A stretch of 37,568 bases of DNA, taken from the NCBI GenBank assembly GCA_902786665.1, contig CADADN010000043.1, positions 1 to 37,568 of the forward strand, written 5' to 3'. The translations under genes were made by a program, and so were the position numbers. Shown in pieces: positions 33,380-37,568 of the stretch. Within the stretch, counting starts at the first letter, position 1. Each line of letters begins with the position of its first letter. This DNA is from an uncultured Prevotellaceae bacterium (GTDB taxonomy: Bacteria; Bacteroidota; Bacteroidia; Bacteroidales; Bacteroidaceae). The notes beneath the pieces were generated by a model that did no database searches, was not told the DNA's origin, and was given only the letters and a program-made list of their open reading frames with translations.

Positions 33380-35749
33380 ATGATAAGAATATGTATGAGA
33401 ATAGCTGTACTCATTGCAGCTGCGATAATGAGCCTGGCGGCTATGGCCAATAAACAGGATGTGGGCGGAAAGGTGATTGACGAGAACGGACAGCCGTTGC
33501 CGTTTGTGAACGTGGTTTTGCTTTCGTTGCCCGACTCCGCTTTCATTCAGGGCGCTGTGACCGATGATAATGGCGTGTTTAATATCGTGACCACGCAGAG
33601 TGAGGGACTGCTCAAACTGTCAAGCATAGGCTACGAGACATTATATCTCCCTTATAAGGCTGCCAACGGTCTGACGATCCAGATGAAAAAGGATACGCAG
33701 ATGCTGGGCGAGGTGGTAGTGAAAGGCCAATTGCCCCAGACGCATGCCAAGGGCGATGCCATGCGCACCACGGTGGCGGGAACGATACTGGAAAAAGCGG
33801 GTTCGGTGAGTGATGCACTGTCGAAGGTTCCATCGCTGGAGGCCGAGCGCGATGGTGCCGTGAAGGTGCTGGGACGTGGTGATGCCGAGGTCTATATCAA
33901 TGGGCGCAAGGTGCAGGACGTCAGCGAACTCTCCCGTCTGCGCTCCGACCAGATACAGTATGTGGATGTCGTCCAGAACCCGGGTGCACGTTATGCTGCC
34001 TCGACAAAAGCCGTGGTGCGCATCACGCTGAAGAAGGCTCAGGGCGAGGGCTTAAGCTTTCAGGACAATGCGGGTGGCATGTATCAGTATGGCCACACCT
34101 TGACCAATAACCTTGACGTGAACTATCGCACGGGTGGACTCGACATCACCGCTTCGTTTTGGGCTGGCCGCTACGGACATTCGAAATCCTTGCAGGAGAA
34201 TACATTGACCTACTATGCAGGCCCCGACCGAATAGATGGCGTTAGTTCACAAGAGTCAAAAAACATCTGGAAAGGATGGTCACCGCAACTTCAGGTGAAC
34301 TATATGTTGAACGAGAACCACAGTTTCGGTGCCTTCTACAAATACGACCGTCATCCAAACGGCGAATACAGCAGTATGTTCTATACCGACAGTTATGAGA
34401 ATGACATTTTCAAGGAGCGTTCGGAGAGTCGCATCGTACAAGAGGATGAGTTCAAGAAACATATCTTCAATGCCTATTACAACGGCAAAGTGGGCCTGCT
34501 CAGCATCGACCTGAACATCGACGGTTTGTTCGATGATACCGAGTCGCCCGGCAGCACCAAGGAAGTGACGACAGCGGCGGGCGACGCTCCGGTGAATCGC
34601 AGTATCGAGAGCAACACCATCAGCAGCAACAACTTCTGGGCCTCAAAACTCATCTTCGGATATCCAGTCTTGAAAGGCAATCTCTCACTCGGTGGCGAAT
34701 ACAGCTACAATCACCGGACAGATGCCTATGACTTCAAGGCTACCGATGACGTGCCCGTGAAGACTACCGACACGGAAATCAATGAGAAGTCGGCTTCTGT
34801 CTTCGTTGATTACGGCCGCCAGTTCGGTAAGGTGTATGCTCAACTGGGACTGCGCTATGAGTATCTGACAAACGACTACTTCAATTTCGGGGTAAAGGAG
34901 GATGAGGTCTGCCTCGACTATGGCGACTGGTTCCCCACGGCCGTTCTTTCTGCTCCCATCGGAAAAGTGCAGTTCTCGCTTTCTTACCGGCGCGATATTG
35001 AGCGTCCCAACTATGCCAACCTGACCAGTTCGACGGTCTATATCAACCGTTATACCTACCAGAGCGGCAATCCCTATTTGAGGCCTACCTACACCCATAG
35101 CCTGGTGATGAACGCCGCTTACAAGTGGGTGAACCTGACATTGAACTACGGCCGTGTAAAGGATGCTGTTACGATGTCCACGGAACCATATCCTGGGTCA
35201 GCCGACCCGCTCGTGAGCCTCGTGCGCCCCATCAACAGTCAGGAGGATTACGACCGCCTTACAGTCATTGCCTCCGCACGGCCCACCATCGGCTGTTGGC
35301 ATCCTACTTGGGCGCTTGTCGCCATGTTCCAGAATTACAAATCGCCAACCGCCACAGGCGAGGTGATCACGCTCAGTCAGCCTTGGTTCAATGGTTCCTG
35401 GCGGAACACGTTCCTGCTGCCTCACGATTTCCGCCTGAGTGCTGACTTGGAGTGGGCCACGAAGGGAGAATACAATAATTTCCGTATAACCAACCCGCGT
35501 GTCGTCACGATTCTTGGACTGCAGAAAGACTTCGACTTGCACCGTCTCGGTTCGCTGACCTTCGATCTGCGCTGCGTGGACCTCTTCAATTCCAACAAGA
35601 CCGATGCCATCCTCTTCGGTTATCGTGACCTCTCCGTGCACAACCCTGCCCGTCGCACTTTCTCGCTCGATGTGACATGGAAGTTCAACGAGGCACGCTC
35701 GAAATATCGCGGCTCTGGGGCTGGTGAAAAACAGAAAGCCAGGATGTGA
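33380..35749 (+). CDS. TonB-dependent receptor-like outer-membrane protein
   Basis: This 789-residue protein has a signal peptide (about 1-23). Residues of about 27-105 are a carboxypeptidase-regulatory-like domain (VGGKVIDENGQPLPFVNVVL, then DDNGVFNI). A plug domain follows (LGEVVVKGQ, SDALSKVPSLEAERDGAV, YINGRKVQDVSEL, YVDVVQNPGARY), then an OMP_b-brl_3-type barrel with a C-terminal strand SLDVTWKFNE. No SusD partner is next to it. The ECF sigma gene follows on the same strand and the two share a promoter motif. The cargo is unknown; such receptors often carry peptides, metals or glycans. Confidence 0.9.
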   Translation: MIRICMRIAVLIAAAIMSLAAMANKQDVGGKVIDENGQPLPFVNVVLLSLPDSAFIQGAVTDDNGVFNIVTTQSEGLLKLSSIGYETLYLPYKAANGLTIQMKKDTQMLGEVVVKGQLPQTHAKGDAMRTTVAGTILEKAGSVSDALSKVPSLEAERDGAVKVLGRGDAEVYINGRKVQDVSELSRLRSDQIQYVDVVQNPGARYAASTKAVVRITLKKAQGEGLSFQDNAGGMYQYGHTLTNNLDVNYRTGGLDITASFWAGRYGHSKSLQENTLTYYAGPDRIDGVSSQESKNIWKGWSPQLQVNYMLNENHSFGAFYKYDRHPNGEYSSMFYTDSYENDIFKERSESRIVQEDEFKKHIFNAYYNGKVGLLSIDLNIDGLFDDTESPGSTKEVTTAAGDAPVNRSIESNTISSNNFWASKLIFGYPVLKGNLSLGGEYSYNHRTDAYDFKATDDVPVKTTDTEINEKSASVFVDYGRQFGKVYAQLGLRYEYLTNDYFNFGVKEDEVCLDYGDWFPTAVLSAPIGKVQFSLSYRRDIERPNYANLTSSTVYINRYTYQSGNPYLRPTYTHSLVMNAAYKWVNLTLNYGRVKDAVTMSTEPYPGSADPLVSLVRPINSQEDYDRLTVIASARPTIGCWHPTWALVAMFQNYKSPTATGEVITLSQPWFNGSWRNTFLLPHDFRLSADLEWATKGEYNNFRITNPRVVTILGLQKDFDLHRLGSLTFDLRCVDLFNSNKTDAILFGYRDLSVHNPARRTFSLDVTWKFNEARSKYRGSGAGEKQKARM

Positions 35750-35776
35750 CAATATGCTAACATTCACGTCATGAAT

Positions 35777-35806
35777 AACGTCAGGCATCATCAGGTGCCT
35801 GACGTT
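35777..35806. terminator. Strong hairpin between the receptor and sigma genes
   Basis: AACGTCAGGCA (35777-35787) pairs perfectly with TGCCTGACGTT (35796-35806) around an 8-nt loop, 28 bp past the receptor stop. The downstream tract is A-rich, not T-rich, so termination on the plus strand may not be intrinsic; RNA-end protection or attenuation is possible. Confidence 0.5.
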
Positions 35807-35830
35807 AGTGTGAAAAAAATATTCTTTTCC

Positions 35831-35859
35831 TGTAATTTTTTAACCCTCCCTGCGACTAA
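35831..35859 (+). promoter_or_regulatory. Putative ECF-sigma promoter of the sigma gene (autoregulation)
   Basis: TGTAATTTTTT (35831-35841), 9 nt, TGCGACTAA (35851-35859): the same two blocks and gap as before the receptor gene at 33317. The start codon is 26 bp downstream. ECF factors commonly read their own promoter, which fits. Confidence 0.6.
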
Positions 35860-35884
35860 TAGGATGTAACGAAAGAGACAAACA

Positions 35885-36376
35885 ATGGAAACGAAAGCAT
35901 TAGAGCAAGAATTCCTGAATATGGTCGAGGCGCAGAAGCGTGCCATATATAAGGTGTGCTACATGTATGCCAACGGACAGGACGACCTGAACGACCTGTT
36001 TCAGGAGACGGTGCTGAACCTATGGAAGAGTTATCCCCGCTATCGGGGAGACAGCACGCTCAACACATGGGTATATCGTATCGCCATGAACACTTGCATC
36101 ACTTTCCTGCGTCGCTCCAATGCTCGTCCGCAGACCATACCCATGACAGCCAATGTGGCTGGCCTGATGGAAGAGGAGGAAAGCAAGACCGGACAACTGC
36201 AGGAACTCTACCGTCTCATCAACCAACTGGGGAAATTGGAGCGCGCACTGATTCTCCTGTGGCTCGAGGAGCGAAGTTATGAGGAAATGGCCGACATCCT
36301 TGGCATCTCAAAAGCCAATGTCGCCGTGAAACTCTTCCGTACAAAAGAGAAATTAAAGAAAATGTCAAACAGTTAA
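35885..36376 (+). CDS. ECF-type RNA polymerase sigma factor
   Basis: This 163-residue protein holds sigma region 2 at about 15-80 (DDLNDLFQETVLNLWKSY, TLNTWVYRIAMNTCITFLRR) and sigma region 4 at about 108-160 (LERALILLWLEERSYEEMADI, ISKANVAVKLFRTKEKL). Size and domains are those of ECF sigma factors. It is followed after 12 bp by a membrane protein gene that is probably its control partner. Its own upstream region shares a two-part motif with the receptor gene at 33380, so receptor and sigma likely form one regulon. The signal is unknown. Confidence 0.95.
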   Translation: METKALEQEFLNMVEAQKRAIYKVCYMYANGQDDLNDLFQETVLNLWKSYPRYRGDSTLNTWVYRIAMNTCITFLRRSNARPQTIPMTANVAGLMEEEESKTGQLQELYRLINQLGKLERALILLWLEERSYEEMADILGISKANVAVKLFRTKEKLKKMSNS

Positions 36377-36388
36377 TGGTTTTGGAAT

Positions 36389-36997
36389 ATGGAACTTGAT
36401 GAATTGAAGGCCAGTTGGAACGCATTCGACAAGCGTCTGGCAGAAACAGAAATAGTGAATATGCGTATGGTAAAGGAGATGGTCACGCAGAAGACCAAGA
36501 CGGCCTTCGATGGCGTTGTGGGACATAACATCTACTCCTTCGTGGTTACTCTCCTGATGATGGCCGTTGTATTCCCCTATGTCTATATGAACACGCCCAT
36601 CACCACCGCCTCGTTCGTGATCGTAGAGGGGGCTATGCTGATAGGCTTGGGCATCGTGGCATGGAAACTCTGCCTGTTGTCGAAGATCGACTTGGGTGCA
36701 AAGAAGGCCAACGAACTCAGTGGCATCGTGCTGCGTTACAAGAAGATCTGTCACAACGAGACATCATGGAGCATCGCACTTGTCGCCTTCGCTATGGTTG
36801 CTTTTTACATCTCTGAGTTAGGGTTCAACAATGCTGCCGGATATGTGCTTGGAACGAGAATCTGGTTGGTTGTAGGCCTCACACTGCTTACCTTCGCCTT
36901 GGCTTTTGCTATTGGCCTCTGGCAGCGTCGCCGCCATGCCCAGCAAATGGCCGAGATAGAGCGCGGACTGGAAGAACTGAAAGAATTTGTGAACTAA
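36389..36997 (+). CDS. Four-helix membrane protein, likely anti-sigma partner
   Basis: This 202-residue protein starts MELDELKASWNAFDKRLAE, a cytoplasmic helical segment typical of small membrane proteins encoded after ECF sigma genes in Bacteroidota. Four hydrophobic helices follow (about 48-66, 73-92, 128-144, 156-177), ending in a charged coil QQMAEIERGLEELKEF. The 12-bp gap to the sigma gene means cotranscription. By position it probably sequesters or modulates the sigma factor at the membrane, but it lacks a standard anti-sigma zinc motif, so this is inference. Confidence 0.7.
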   Translation: MELDELKASWNAFDKRLAETEIVNMRMVKEMVTQKTKTAFDGVVGHNIYSFVVTLLMMAVVFPYVYMNTPITTASFVIVEGAMLIGLGIVAWKLCLLSKIDLGAKKANELSGIVLRYKKICHNETSWSIALVAFAMVAFYISELGFNNAAGYVLGTRIWLVVGLTLLTFALAFAIGLWQRRRHAQQMAEIERGLEELKEFVN

Positions 36998-37164
36998 ATA
37001 AAGGTGTGTTCTATTAATTCTGGTTATTATGAGGTGGCATTTCCATTCGTTATATTTCGGTCGCTTTTCGCTTTTATTCGGTGCAAAGTGTCAAGTCTCC
37101 CCTCGACTAAAAATCGAAAATCGCCTCGACATAATTAATAGAACCCACCTAAAAAGTAAGGATT

Positions 37165-37368
37165 ATGAAGTACATTCAATTGATTATCGGAATCATTTTC
37201 GTAGTGGCAAGCCTGTTGAAGTTGCTCACCCTCTGGGGCTTCCTTCATATCAGTTGGTTTGAGAGAATTTCAGACGAGCCGTGGGCCGTCTATAGTGCGC
37301 CAATCATACTTATTATCGTGGGTGCCGACCTCATTTATCAAGGCATAAAAGGCACAGGGCGTAAATAA
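37165..37368 (+). CDS. Small two-helix membrane protein
   Basis: This 67-residue protein has two hydrophobic helices (about 4-25 and 42-60: YSAPIILIIVGADLIYQGI) separated by a short polar loop with FERISDEPW. I do not recognise a family. It lies 167 bp after the membrane partner of the sigma factor on the same strand; whether it shares the transcript is unclear. No consensus promoter is clear upstream. A 77-residue frame at 37029-37262 overlaps it and is probably a shadow. Confidence 0.6.
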   Translation: MKYIQLIIGIIFVVASLLKLLTLWGFLHISWFERISDEPWAVYSAPIILIIVGADLIYQGIKGTGRK

Positions 37369-37377
37369 ATAATTCAA

Positions 37378-37568
37378 GTGTCGCTAGTTCAAACCTATCC
37401 GAAAAGAAAAAGAGACCATTATCAAAACCGATTCGCAAGTCTGCCACGACAAGTGGCGGGGTGTTAGCAGGGCGAACAATAGCGGGAGCCGTCGGTAACA
37501 AATGAGGCTTTTCGGTGTCGTCTCGGGCGAGGACTGTGTGAGCGGCGAAGCCGCGAGTTCCGCAGCCA
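37378..37568 (+). mobile_element. Possible 5' end of a group II intron (domain I), runs off the window
   Basis: From GTGTCGC at 37378 the sequence becomes G+C-rich, gene-free and strongly structured. GCCAC-GACAA-GTGGC (37443-37457) and GCGGC-GAA-GCCGC (37542-37554) are perfect hairpins. CCTATCCGAAAAG at about 37394-37406 resembles the domain I start of known group II introns, and GTGYG is their 5' consensus. No reverse transcriptase is seen because the window ends. Another structured RNA remains possible. Confidence 0.4.

Noticed and set aside
37029-37262. A 77-residue ORF before the small membrane gene
   Set aside because: It overlaps the two-helix membrane protein out of frame and shows no motif.

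Overview
The window reads as a Bacteroidota chromosome, most likely Prevotella/Segatella or a close relative. This rests on the many -7 promoter elements of the form TAnnTTTG, a hybrid two-component regulator (HTCS), GLPGLI and TonB-type outer-membrane proteins, an ECF sigma/receptor unit, and a Bacteroidales-type mobilization module. The genus is inference from style; there is no rRNA here to confirm it.

Layout. (1) 1-6569: the tail of a DUF4377-like protein, then an OmpR-type response regulator/histidine kinase pair on the minus strand. Divergent from the pair is a GLPGLI protein plus TonB-type receptor operon. The shared intergenic region carries 11-bp direct repeats placed just upstream of the GLPGLI promoter, which look like the operator of the response regulator. 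(2) About 6600-13400: a low-GC mobile segment. It holds an iteron set, two HTH proteins, a MOBP-like relaxase and MobC separated by a striking 16-bp-period repeat array, a possible oriT/AT-rich region, a second iteron set and a Rep_3-type replication initiator. No integrase or transposase is visible. The segment abuts a tRNA-Ser(TGA) gene and its terminator, so it looks like an integrated mobilizable plasmid or a decayed integrative mobilizable element. (3) 13750-30734: a carbohydrate locus pointing to glucuronoxylan side chains. It has a GH115 alpha-glucuronidase (after msrA and a secreted 2H phosphoesterase), a 1303-residue HTCS sensor-regulator, a secreted TIM-barrel-like protein of unknown family, a GH3 beta-glycosidase, a YARHG-domain protein, a type-B carboxylesterase and a CE15 glucuronoyl esterase. 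No SusC/SusD pair lies in the window. (4) 30943-33117: a lipobox-TPR-membrane-HTH regulator and a small lipoprotein. (5) 33380-37368: a second TonB-type receptor, an ECF sigma factor, a four-helix membrane protein and a small two-helix membrane protein. The receptor and sigma genes share an identical two-part promoter motif, suggesting that the sigma factor controls both. (6) 37378 to the end: gene-free, structured sequence resembling domain I of a group II intron that runs off the window.

Working model (inference): the HTCS senses a xylan-derived oligosaccharide and controls the adjacent secreted enzymes. CE15 and the carboxylesterase cut ester decorations, GH115 removes (methyl)glucuronic acid, and GH3 trims the remaining oligosaccharide.
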